A stretch of 64,000 nucleotides of DNA from Burkholderia lata (GTDB lineage: Bacteria > Pseudomonadota > Gammaproteobacteria > Burkholderiales > Burkholderiaceae): assembly GCF_902499335.1 (NCBI RefSeq), contig NZ_CABVQK010000008.1:397836-461835 (forward strand), in the 5' to 3' direction. The notes beneath the pieces were generated by a model. That model searched no databases. It had not been told where the DNA came from and saw only the letters and a program-made list of their open reading frames with translations. Shown one piece after another: positions 35,846 to 43,866 of this stretch (position 1 is its first letter; every line of letters begins with the position of its first letter). The position numbers and the translations under genes are program-made.

Positions 35846-36003
35846 CGCGCGTGCACCACGGCGGCGGCGCTCCGTGCGCGCCGCCGCGCCCGCTCCGCTT
35901 TCCGCCACCGGACACCGACCATGCACTCCCCGCCACCGGGCCGACGCGCACACGCGCAACGATGTCGGCCCTCCGCCCCGTTCACTTCCGCCAGGAGCGT
36001 CGC

Positions 36004-36951
36004 ATGAGCGCCCTACTCGAACCCGCCGCCCAGCCGGTCGACGTGATCCCGCTGTCCGCCCACATCGGTGCGGAAATCCGCGGCGTCGACCTCACGCAAC
36101 CGTTGACCACGCCGCAGATCTCGGCGATCCGCGCCGCACTGCTGAAATGGCGCGTCATCTTCTTCCGCGAGCAGTTCCTCACGCACGAACAGCATGTCGC
36201 GTTCTCCGCGCAGTTCGGCGAGCCGACGGTCGGCCACCCGGTGTTCGGGCACGTCGACGGGCATCCGGCCGTGTACTCGGTCGCGAAGCATCGCAAGGCG
36301 ACCCGCTTCGAAGGCGAGCCGGTGCGCCGGCCGTGGACCGGCTGGCACACCGACGTGACGGCCGCCGTGAACCCGCCGTGGGCGTCGATCCTGCGCGGCG
36401 TAACGATCCCGCCATACGGCGGCGACACGCACTGGACGAACCTCGTGCGGGCGTACGAGACACTGTCCGCGCCGCTGCGCGGCTTCGTCGACGGCCTGCG
36501 CGGCATTCATCGCTTCACGCCGCCGGCCGGTGCGCGTGCCACCGGCGCGTTCGACGAGGCGGTCGAACGCCGCCCGCTCGTGACCGAGCATCCGCTCGTG
36601 CGCGTGCATCCGGAGACTGGCGAACGCGCGCTGTACGTGAGCCCGAGCTTCCTGAAATCGATCGTCGGGCTGACGCCGCGCGAGAGCCAGGCATTGCTCG
36701 AACTGCTGTGGGAACACGTGACGCGGCCGGAATTCACGATCCGCTTCAAGTGGGAACCGCGCAGCATCGCGTTCTGGGACAACCGTGCGACCGCCCACCT
36801 CGCGCCCGTCGACATCTTCGATCTCGACTTCGACCGCCAGCTCTATCGCACGACGCTCACCGGCGACGTGCCGGTCGGCCCCGACGGCCGGCCGTCGGTC
36901 GCGCTCGAAGGCTCGCCGGTCGAAGCCGCGGCGGCGGTCGCGCTCAACTGA
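36004..36951 (+). CDS. TauD/TfdA-family 2-oxoglutarate dioxygenase 2
   Basis: A 315-residue paralogue of the preceding dioxygenase, clearly diverged from it. The facial triad is again complete (GWHTD for His and Asp, NRATAHLA for the distal His). AGGAG precedes ATG 36004; the open frame extends far upstream through the other gene in a different register, which is not real. The tandem pair beside one ABC importer suggests that the locus handles two related organosulfur substrates or that one enzyme serves another acid. The operon ends here, against a strong hairpin shared with the convergent gene. Confidence 0.87.
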   Translation: MSALLEPAAQPVDVIPLSAHIGAEIRGVDLTQPLTTPQISAIRAALLKWRVIFFREQFLTHEQHVAFSAQFGEPTVGHPVFGHVDGHPAVYSVAKHRKATRFEGEPVRRPWTGWHTDVTAAVNPPWASILRGVTIPPYGGDTHWTNLVRAYETLSAPLRGFVDGLRGIHRFTPPAGARATGAFDEAVERRPLVTEHPLVRVHPETGERALYVSPSFLKSIVGLTPRESQALLELLWEHVTRPEFTIRFKWEPRSIAFWDNRATAHLAPVDIFDLDFDRQLYRTTLTGDVPVGPDGRPSVALEGSPVEAAAAVALN

Positions 36952-36958
36952 ACTGCAC

Positions 36959-37034
36959 TGACGGCAGCCGGCGCGCACTGCATCGCGCCGGCCTTTCCCG
37001 CCGTCACGCCACGCGGACGAAAGCACCGTCCGCG
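36959..37034. terminator. Two strong hairpins between convergent genes
   Basis: First hairpin: nine-base stem GCCGGCGCG / CGCGCCGGC at 36967-36992, nested in an outer TGACGGC / GCCGTCA pair (36959-37006). Second: eight-base perfect stem CGCGGACG / CGTCCGCG at 37012-37034. No long T run, but position between two convergent stop codons suggests bidirectional termination. Confidence 0.6.
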
Positions 37035-37045
37035 CGGCCCTCCCG

Positions 37046-38707
37046 TCAATCCAGCCACACCCCGTCGAAGCGGTGCCCGCCGAGCGGCGAGAACGTCAGC
37101 CCGTGCACGCGCTTGGACACCGGCAGCGACACGATCGACGTCGCGATCGGCGTGAACGGCACCTGGTCCTTGAACACGACCTGCGCCTGCTCGTACAGCG
37201 CCGTGCGCTTCGCGACGTCCGCATTGGAACGCGCCGCGTCCACCAGCTTCTCGAAATCCTGGTTGCACCATTTCGCGAGATTGCTGCCGTGCACCGCGTC
37301 GCAACCGAGCAGCGTGCCGAGCCAGTTGTCGGGGTCGCCGTTGTCGCCCGACCAGCCGTACAGGATCGCGTCGTGCTGCCCGTCGTGCTTCGCGCGGCGG
37401 TTGTATTCGCCCCACTCGTAGCTGACGATCTTCGCGCGCACGCCGATCTTCGCCCAGTCCTGCTGGATCAGCTGCGCCATCAACTGCGCATTCGGGTTGT
37501 ACGGGCGCTGCACCGGCATCGCCCACAGCGTCAGGTCGAAGCCGTTCGGGAACCCGGCCTGCGCGAGCAGCGCCTTCGCGGCCGCCGGATCGCGCGGCGC
37601 ATCCTTCAGGCGCGGGTTATATGACCATTGCGACGGCGGCATCGGGTTCGTCGCGATCTTCGCGTCGCCGTTGAACACGGTCTTCACGATCGCCGACTTG
37701 TCGATCGCGATGTCGAGCGCGCGGCGCACGTCGACGCGATCGAGCGGCGCATGCTGCGTGTTGTACGCGACGAAGCCGACGTTGAAGCCCATCCCCGAGA
37801 ACAGCGTCAGCTTCGGGTCGCGCCGCACCGTGTCGAGGTCGGCAGGCCGCGGGAACACCGATATCTGGCATTCGCCGGCCACCAGCTTCTGCAGGCGCGC
37901 GGCCGGATCGGGCGTGATTGCGAACACGAGACGCGAGAGCTTCACGTCGTCCGGCTTCCAGTAGTCGGGGTTCGCGTCGTAGCGGATCAGCGCATCCTTC
38001 TGGTACGTGCGCAGCAGGAACGGCCCCGTGCCGACCGGGAACTGATTGATGTCGGCTTCGCGATGGCGTGCCGTGAGCTGCGACGCATACTCGGCCGACA
38101 GGATCGACGCGAACGCCATCGCGAGATTGCGCACGAACACGACGTCCGGCGTCTTCAGCACGAAGCGCACCGTGTAGTCGTCGACCTTGTCGATGCGCTC
38201 GACGTTGCGGTCGAAACCGAGGTCGCTGAAATACGGGAAGCTGACCGGATAGGCCTTGCGGAACGGATCGTCCGGATCGAGCATCCGGCGGAACGTGAAG
38301 ACGACGTCGTCGGCCTGGAACGGCCGCGTCGGCGTGAACCACGCGGTGGTCTGGAATTTCACGCCACGCCGCAGGTGGAACGTGATCGTGCGCTGGTCGG
38401 GCGACACGTCCCAGCTCGTCGCGAGCGACGGCTCGAGATCGAGCGTGCCGCGCTTGAACTGCACGAGCCCGTTGTAGACCGTGTACGTGCTCGCGTCGAA
38501 ATCGGTGCTCGTCGTGTGCTGGCCCGGATCGAAGCCGGCCGGGCTGCCTTCGGTGCAATACACGAGCGTCTTGCCGGACGGTGCGGCGAGCGCCTGTGTG
38601 GCCGCGCCGGCGAGCAGCAGCGACGCCGCGATGCAGCGCAGGGCCGTCGCGGCATGGGGGATGCCACGCGCACGACGCGCAGCGGGCGAAACGAAAGCGT
38701 TCTTCAT
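37046..38707 (-). CDS. ABC dipeptide/oligopeptide-type binding protein (SBP family 5)
   Basis: A 553-residue periplasmic protein with a signal peptide (ALRCIAASLLLAGAATQALAA). The family-5 signature is present: KTLVYCTEGSPAGFDPGQHTT at the mature start, then FQADDVVFTFRRML and the DppA-like YNPRLKDAPRDPAAAKALLA. These proteins bind di- or oligopeptides, or heme and other ligands in DppA relatives. Permease and ATPase genes are not adjacent, so it must work with a remote Dpp/Opp-type transporter. Upstream there is a 291-base gap divergent from a DUF427 gene. Confidence 0.88.
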   Translation of the reverse strand: MKNAFVSPAARRARGIPHAATALRCIAASLLLAGAATQALAAPSGKTLVYCTEGSPAGFDPGQHTTSTDFDASTYTVYNGLVQFKRGTLDLEPSLATSWDVSPDQRTITFHLRRGVKFQTTAWFTPTRPFQADDVVFTFRRMLDPDDPFRKAYPVSFPYFSDLGFDRNVERIDKVDDYTVRFVLKTPDVVFVRNLAMAFASILSAEYASQLTARHREADINQFPVGTGPFLLRTYQKDALIRYDANPDYWKPDDVKLSRLVFAITPDPAARLQKLVAGECQISVFPRPADLDTVRRDPKLTLFSGMGFNVGFVAYNTQHAPLDRVDVRRALDIAIDKSAIVKTVFNGDAKIATNPMPPSQWSYNPRLKDAPRDPAAAKALLAQAGFPNGFDLTLWAMPVQRPYNPNAQLMAQLIQQDWAKIGVRAKIVSYEWGEYNRRAKHDGQHDAILYGWSGDNGDPDNWLGTLLGCDAVHGSNLAKWCNQDFEKLVDAARSNADVAKRTALYEQAQVVFKDQVPFTPIATSIVSLPVSKRVHGLTFSPLGGHRFDGVWLD

Positions 38708-38998
38708 GGTGGCGGAGATGAGAGAGGGCTGTCATGCGAATGACGACGGCCGATCTTCGCGCGCATCCCGCCGATCGCTTACCAATTAATTTCGCGTTGC
38801 TTATCGCCGTGGATGCATCCCGCTGCCCGTGCATGAAAACGTCCATGCGAGCGCCGGGCGGCCTTCTCGCGCCGCCGCCTTCCGGCCCCCTGCAGACTCT
38901 CCCGAAATGGCGCATCGTAGCGGCTGGCACACGCCGGCACGGGCGCGCCGGGATCCGCCCGGCACCGTCGCGCCGCCGTTTCCTGGAGGACATACACG

Positions 38999-39406
38999 AT
39001 GTCGATCCGCCCCGATACGTCTTCTCGTCCCGTGAAATCGCCGGGCCCCGATCATCCGATCACGGTCGAACCGCATCCGCGGCGCGTCGTGGTCAAGGTG
39101 GCCGGCAAGGTCGTCGCCGATACGCGCCGCGCGCTTGCGCTGCGCGAAGCCAGCTATCCGGCCGTGCTCTACATCCCGCGCGAGGACGCCGACATGTCGC
39201 TCCTGCAGCGCACCGATCATTCGACCTATTGCCCGTACAAGGGCGACTGCGCGTACTACTCGATCCCGGCCGGCGGCGCGCGTGCGGCCAACGCCGTCTG
39301 GACCTACGAGGCGCCGTATCCGGCCGTCGATGCGATCCGCGGGCACCTCGCGTTCTATCCGGATCGCGTCGATTCGATCGAGGAAAGCCCGGCCGGCTCA
39401 GATTGA
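38999..39406 (+). CDS. DUF427-family protein
   Basis: A 135-residue soluble protein of the DUF427 family. The conserved parts are HPRRVVVKVAGKVVADTRRAL, YPAVLYIPREDADMSLL, THSTYCPYKGDCAYYSI (here TDHSTYCPYKGDCAYYSI) and the late VDSIEE. The fold is a small beta-barrel with conserved Cys and His near the middle; the function is unknown. GGAGG lies about ten bases before the ATG. It stands alone, divergent from the peptide-binding protein, and is followed by a 307-base gap. Confidence 0.85.
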   Translation: MSIRPDTSSRPVKSPGPDHPITVEPHPRRVVVKVAGKVVADTRRALALREASYPAVLYIPREDADMSLLQRTDHSTYCPYKGDCAYYSIPAGGARAANAVWTYEAPYPAVDAIRGHLAFYPDRVDSIEESPAGSD

Positions 39407-39713
39407 GCGTCGCGGCAGCCGTGCGTCTGACGCCGGGCGGCTGCGCGAGCGACGCAGCGATTTCGCCTGCCCTGCCCGCCCTGCCGGCTCGGTCCGGCGG
39501 TTCGTGTGCTCGCCACCGACCCGACCGACGCCACCGGGTCCGCCGCTGATTTGCATATGCGCATTCGTTGGTTGGCCGCCGGCGCACGCGGACGTATCGT
39601 CACGAGTCCGGCGCGGGCCGGCCCGTGGCGTGCAGCGCCCGCATCCGGCCCCGCCCTGCGCCGACCGCGCGCCTTTCGCGCGCGGCCCGCTCCTTCGCAC
39701 GCAGGACGCCTCG
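39407..39713. other. Intergenic region before the SsuA-like gene
   Basis: A 307-base gap with no supportable gene. It is GC-rich with a short AT patch near 39545-39570 (TTTGCATATGCGCATTCG), the only likely promoter zone for the downstream binding protein. No terminator-grade hairpin with a T run was seen. Confidence 0.4.
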
Positions 39714-40706
39714 ATGAACGACACACCGCACGCAGACGTTGAACCGACACCGGCGAACCCGCATCGCCGCCAGTGGCTGCAAGGCGCGGCCGCCGGGCTG
39801 GCCGGGCTCGCGCTCGGCCCGCTCGCGGGCCTGCCCGCGCACGCGCAAGACAGCGGCACGCGGCTGCGCGTCGGTTTCCAGAAATACGGCAACTTCGTCG
39901 TGCTCAAGGCGCGCGGCACGCTGGAGAAGCGGCTCGCGAGCCAGGGCGTCACCGTGCAATGGCTCGAATTTCCGGCCGGCCCGCAATTGCTCGAGGGCCT
40001 GAACGCCGGCGCGATCGACGTCGGCACGGTTGGCGAAACGCCGCCGATCTTCGCGCAGGCGGGCGGCGTCGATTTCGTCTACATCGGCAACGAGCCGCCC
40101 GCGCCGCAGGGCGAGGCGATCGTCGTGCTGCCCGATTCGCCGATCCGCAACGTCGCGCAGCTGCGCGGCAAGAAGGTCGCATTCAACAAGGGTTCGAACG
40201 TCCACTTCCTGCTGGTGAAGGCGCTCGAACACGCGGGCCTCACGTATGCCGACATCCAGCCGATCTACCTGACGCCCGCCGACGCGCGCGCCGCGTTCGT
40301 GCAGCGCAACGTCGATGCATGGGTGATCTGGGATCCGTACCTGGCCGCCGCCGAGCGGCAGATCGGCGCGCGCGTGATCGCGAACGGCGAAGGGCTCGTG
40401 CGCAATACGCAGTACTACCTTGCCGCGCGCAAATACGCGTCCGCTCACCCGCAGGTGGTGCGCGCGCTGCTCGAAGAAGTCGACGCGGTCGACCGCTGGG
40501 CGCGCGACCATGTGCCGGAAGTCGCCACGCAACTGTCGCCGCTCGTCGGCCTCGACGCGCCGACGCTCGAAGTCGCGCTCAAGCGCGCGGGCTACGGCGT
40601 GCAGCCGATCAGCGACGCGACGCTCGCCTATCAGCAGAACATCGCCGACACGTTCAGCGCGCTGAAGCTGATTCCGGGCAAGCTGTCGGTCGCGAGCGCA
40701 CGCTGA
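39714..40706 (+). CDS. Aliphatic sulfonate binding protein (SsuA-like), orphan
   Basis: A 330-residue periplasmic-binding protein. The leader has a near-twin-arginine motif (HRRQWLQGAAAGLAGLALGPLAG) and an AHA cleavage region at about residue 44. SsuA-type motifs follow: LRVGFQKYGNFVVLKARGTLE, LNAGAIDVGTVGETPPIFAQ and VAQLRGKKVAFNKGSNVHF. The match to sulfonate-binding SsuA proteins is closer than for the other two binding proteins in the window. No permease or ATPase gene is adjacent. ATG 39714 has AGGA eight bases before it; the long open frame upstream is rejected because it would run through the DUF427 gene in another register. Confidence 0.87.
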   Translation: MNDTPHADVEPTPANPHRRQWLQGAAAGLAGLALGPLAGLPAHAQDSGTRLRVGFQKYGNFVVLKARGTLEKRLASQGVTVQWLEFPAGPQLLEGLNAGAIDVGTVGETPPIFAQAGGVDFVYIGNEPPAPQGEAIVVLPDSPIRNVAQLRGKKVAFNKGSNVHFLLVKALEHAGLTYADIQPIYLTPADARAAFVQRNVDAWVIWDPYLAAAERQIGARVIANGEGLVRNTQYYLAARKYASAHPQVVRALLEEVDAVDRWARDHVPEVATQLSPLVGLDAPTLEVALKRAGYGVQPISDATLAYQQNIADTFSALKLIPGKLSVASAR

Positions 40707-40745
40707 CGCACCGCCGCGACCGACGCACGGCGCGGTACGCGTGCA

Positions 40746-41330
40746 TCAGCACACGGGTGCCGCGCCGACGCGCCGCCATTCGTCGTAGTCGGTGACGAGG
40801 CCCGCTTCGTCAACTGCGACATCGGCCGCATACGTGCCGCTTTCGTAGCGGTACACGTGCTCCGCCGTACGCGTATAGCGCTGCTCGCCGCGCACGAACG
40901 CGAAATCCGGAAAGCGCAGCCACGCGGTATGAATCACCGCCGCCTCGCCGACGGCCAGTCCGAGCCGGCGGATCGGCAACGTATTCGTCGATGGGCTGAA
41001 GCCGAGATCGATATCGGTCGCGCCCGCGAGCGCCGGTACGTCCACGCCATCGATCGTCCATCGCCCTGCTTCGCACGCGATATCCCACTGCCGCGGCGGC
41101 TGCGTGCCGCCCCACTGCGTGATGCGTGCCGAGCGCGTGAGCCAGTCGGCGCCGCATGCGATCGCATAATCGATGCGAAACGGCGAGCCGTCGATCGCGC
41201 CCGACACCGAACCCGACAGGTCGATTCCGGATCGCGACTCGACGAGCCGGCACCATTCGGCCGCCTGCCACGTCTGCACGATCTGCCATGCGACGCAGCG
41301 CGTGCGCACCGCTTCATCCTGTTGCGTCAT
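40746..41330 (-). CDS. Putative glycolipid-binding family protein (DUF1089-like)
   Basis: A 194-residue soluble protein. Its pattern (SGSVSGAIDGSPFRIDYAIACG, WTIDGVDVPALAGATDIDLGFSPSTNTLPIRRL and a final VDEAGLVTDYDEWRRV) matches the family annotated as putative glycolipid-binding, a beta-rich fold without known catalysis. The Ile-Asp-Leu-Gly-Phe-(x)2-(S/T)-x-N-T-L-P-I-R motif is the strongest mark. ATG 41330 is chosen because GGAGA sits eight bases before it, leaving out a longer in-frame start. It is divergent from a LysR gene 174 bases away, with a 21-bp dyad between. Confidence 0.78.
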   Translation of the reverse strand: MTQQDEAVRTRCVAWQIVQTWQAAEWCRLVESRSGIDLSGSVSGAIDGSPFRIDYAIACGADWLTRSARITQWGGTQPPRQWDIACEAGRWTIDGVDVPALAGATDIDLGFSPSTNTLPIRRLGLAVGEAAVIHTAWLRFPDFAFVRGEQRYTRTAEHVYRYESGTYAADVAVDEAGLVTDYDEWRRVGAAPVC

Positions 41331-41402
41331 GTCATCGTCTCCATTCGATCGCACGGAAGCGAATTGTCACTCATCGCTCCGGCGAACACACGCGACTCCG
41401 GC

Positions 41403-41423
41403 AACCGATGGTCAGTATCGGTT
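41403..41423. promoter_or_regulatory. 21-bp perfect dyad in the divergent LysR / DUF1089 region
   Basis: AACCGAT-N7-ATCGGTT, seven-base perfect arms. It sits between the two divergent starts, closer to the LysR gene, as expected for an autoregulatory LysR box. Binding is inferred. Confidence 0.5.
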
Positions 41424-41504
41424 CAACGCGCACCTTCGGGCTGCCCTGCTTTGGTACCATCCGTCGATCGGCATCAACCGGAACCGGACAAGGGGCGCGA
41501 CTTC

Positions 41505-42413
41505 ATGGATTTGCTGGCGACGATGCGCATCTACGTCAGGGTCGTCGAGCGCGGGACGATGTCCGGCGCGGCGCGGGATCTCGACATGGGCCAGCCGGCC
41601 GTCAGCGAGCGCATCGAGCGGCTCGAGAAACATCTCGGCACACGGCTCCTGTTGCGCAGTGCGCGCACCCTCGCGTGCACGGAAGAAGGCCGGATCTTCT
41701 ACGAACGCAGCAAGGAACTGCTCGAAGCGGCCGACGATGCGGTCGCATCGGTGTCGAAGACGGAAAACGCGCTCGACGGCACGATCCGGCTCGCGGCGCC
41801 GCAATGCTTCGGCGAGATCGTGCTGCCGGGCGTGCTGATGCATGTCCGCACCGCGTATCCGAATCTGCACATCGACCTGGTCCTGAACGACGACATCGTC
41901 GATCCCGTCACGGAAGGTGTCGACATCTCGATCCGCGTCGGACAGCTCGGCGACGGCGGGTTCGTCGCGCATCCGGTCGGCGCGGTCGGCCGCCGGCTCG
42001 TCGCCGCGCCGTCGTATCTCGAGCGGCATGGCCCGATCGACACGGCGGCCGATCTCGCGAACCATCCGTTCATCCGCGTGAAAGGCGTCTTCGCCAGCGA
42101 ACGGCTGCCGCTGCAGCGCGCAGGCGACGCGCTCGAATACGCGCGCATCCGCACGATCATGACGACGAGCCACTGGCGCCCGATGTTCGACACGATCGTG
42201 GCCGGCGGCGGCATCGGCGTGGTCCAGCAGCCGGCCTGCGCCGAGGCGCTCGAGGCCGGCACGCTCGTCGAGCTCCTGCCGCGGTACGCGATTCCCGACT
42301 TCGCGCTCAACGTGCTCGTGCACGCGCAACGGCCGCTGCCGCCGCGCGTGCGGGCCGTCGTCGACCTGCTGAAGCAGGACATCCCGCCGCTGCTGGCCCG
42401 CGCTGCCCGATAA
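41505..42413 (+). CDS. LysR-family transcriptional regulator
   Basis: A 302-residue LysR protein. The helix-turn-helix is at about residues 15-60 (GAARDLDMGQPAVSERIERLEKHLG), the linker helix continues to 85, and the effector domain fills the rest (LDGTIRLAAPQCFGEIVLPG, HWRPMFDTIVAGGGIGVVQQ). It is of the CrgA-like branch that often represses or activates a divergent gene. AAGGGG lies ten bases before the ATG. Its 3' end faces potE only 21 bases away on the other strand, but its divergent partner is the DUF1089-like gene. Confidence 0.88.
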   Translation: MDLLATMRIYVRVVERGTMSGAARDLDMGQPAVSERIERLEKHLGTRLLLRSARTLACTEEGRIFYERSKELLEAADDAVASVSKTENALDGTIRLAAPQCFGEIVLPGVLMHVRTAYPNLHIDLVLNDDIVDPVTEGVDISIRVGQLGDGGFVAHPVGAVGRRLVAAPSYLERHGPIDTAADLANHPFIRVKGVFASERLPLQRAGDALEYARIRTIMTTSHWRPMFDTIVAGGGIGVVQQPACAEALEAGTLVELLPRYAIPDFALNVLVHAQRPLPPRVRAVVDLLKQDIPPLLARAAR

Positions 42414-42434
42414 CGGCGGCGACCGCCGCCCCCG

Positions 42435-43820
42435 TCACGCCTGCAGCGACTTCCCCGGCTCCTTCACGTGCGCGTCGACTTCCATCTGGTAGAAGCGCGC
42501 GCTGACGAAGCCGAACAGCGTCCAGCCCAGGAACACGCACAGGCCGCCGAGCATCAGCGCCTGCTCGCCCGAGCTGAACAGCGCATAGAAGCTGTACGCG
42601 GTGGCCACCATCGCGATCGCGTTGGTCAGCAGCGCCTTGGCCGGCGGCACCTTCGCGACCTTCTGGATCGTGATCAACGCGGCCATCGACATCACGTAGG
42701 GCACGAGGTTCGTGACGACCGCCAGATCGACGATCTTCTGGAACTGGCTGCTCAGTTCCGGGCTGATCGTCATCAGCGCCAGCGCGACCTGCGCGACCAG
42801 CAGGATCACCATCCCGACGATCGGCGTGCCGGTGCGCGTCGCACGCGCGAACACCGGCAGGAAGTAGCCGACATCCGCCGAACTCTTGAACACCTGCGCG
42901 ACCGTGAACTGCCAGCCGAGCAGCGAGCCGATGCACGCAATCACCATCAGCGCGGTGACGATCGTGCCGACCGTCGGCGTGAACATCGTCGCGAATGCGA
43001 TGCCGAACGGCGCGTTCGACTTCGCGAGGATCGCGTTGGGCACGATCCCCGCGATCACGTTGGTCGACACGATGTAGAAGATTGCCGACGCGATCGTGCC
43101 GCCCAGCACGGCGATCGGCACGTTGCGCTCCGGATTCTCGACGGCATCCGAGTTCGCGCACGCCGATTCGAGCCCGAGGAACGCCCACAGCGTCACCGCG
43201 ATCGAGCTGCCGACGGCCGGCCCGAACGGTATGTTGTTCGGGTTCCACGCGGCGCCCCAGGTCGCGCCGCTGAACCAGAACCAGCCGATCAGCGACACGA
43301 CGACGACCGGAATGATCACGCCCCACACCGTCACCGCGCCGATCCGGCCGGTGATGCGCGAGCCGCCGAAGTTCGCGACCGTCGTCAGCACGAGCAGGAA
43401 GATCGTCCACAGGCCGGTCTGCAGCGGCGACAGCGTCGCGTCGAACAGCACGGTGCCGTAGCCGACCGCCGTGACGCCGATCGCGACGTTGGCGATCACG
43501 AGCGACAGCCCGTACGTGTAGTTCGCCATGTAGTTGCCGGCCTTGCCGAATGCGTATTCCGCATAGCCGCCCATCCCGCCCGGCTTGCGGCTCAGCATCC
43601 CGCAGCGCGCGAACGCATAGGCCAGCGCGAGCGAGCCGCCGGCCGTGACGATCCACGACAGCAGCGAGATCGTGCCGACCTGCGCGAGCTTCGACGGCAG
43701 CAGGATGATGCCCGAGCCCATCATGTTGACCGCCGTGAGGATGGTCAGCTGCCAGACGTTCATCCGGTTCTTCGGCGCGGCCGCGGTGGCCGCGCCGGAC
43801 ATGCTCGCTGCGTTTTCCAT
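42435..43820 (-). CDS. potE: Putrescine/ornithine-type antiporter PotE
   Basis: A 461-residue APC-family antiporter with twelve helices. Similarity to E. coli PotE is dense throughout: QLTILTAVNMMGSGIILLPSK in helix 1, GGYAEYAFGKAGNYMANYTY, TLWAFLGLESACANSDAVEN, and GSLLGWQFTVAQVFKSSAD. PotE exchanges putrescine for ornithine or takes up putrescine with protons. Here it is the second gene after an AdiA-type arginine decarboxylase (46-base gap), where an arginine/agmatine antiporter (AdiC) would be expected; the ornithine decarboxylase lies across the divergent region. AAGGAT precedes the ATG. Confidence 0.88.
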   Translation of the reverse strand: MENAASMSGAATAAAPKNRMNVWQLTILTAVNMMGSGIILLPSKLAQVGTISLLSWIVTAGGSLALAYAFARCGMLSRKPGGMGGYAEYAFGKAGNYMANYTYGLSLVIANVAIGVTAVGYGTVLFDATLSPLQTGLWTIFLLVLTTVANFGGSRITGRIGAVTVWGVIIPVVVVSLIGWFWFSGATWGAAWNPNNIPFGPAVGSSIAVTLWAFLGLESACANSDAVENPERNVPIAVLGGTIASAIFYIVSTNVIAGIVPNAILAKSNAPFGIAFATMFTPTVGTIVTALMVIACIGSLLGWQFTVAQVFKSSADVGYFLPVFARATRTGTPIVGMVILLVAQVALALMTISPELSSQFQKIVDLAVVTNLVPYVMSMAALITIQKVAKVPPAKALLTNAIAMVATAYSFYALFSSGEQALMLGGLCVFLGWTLFGFVSARFYQMEVDAHVKEPGKSLQA

Positions 43821-43866
43821 GATGTCGATCCTTCGATGTGAGGCCGTCGCGCGGCCGGTCGCTCGT

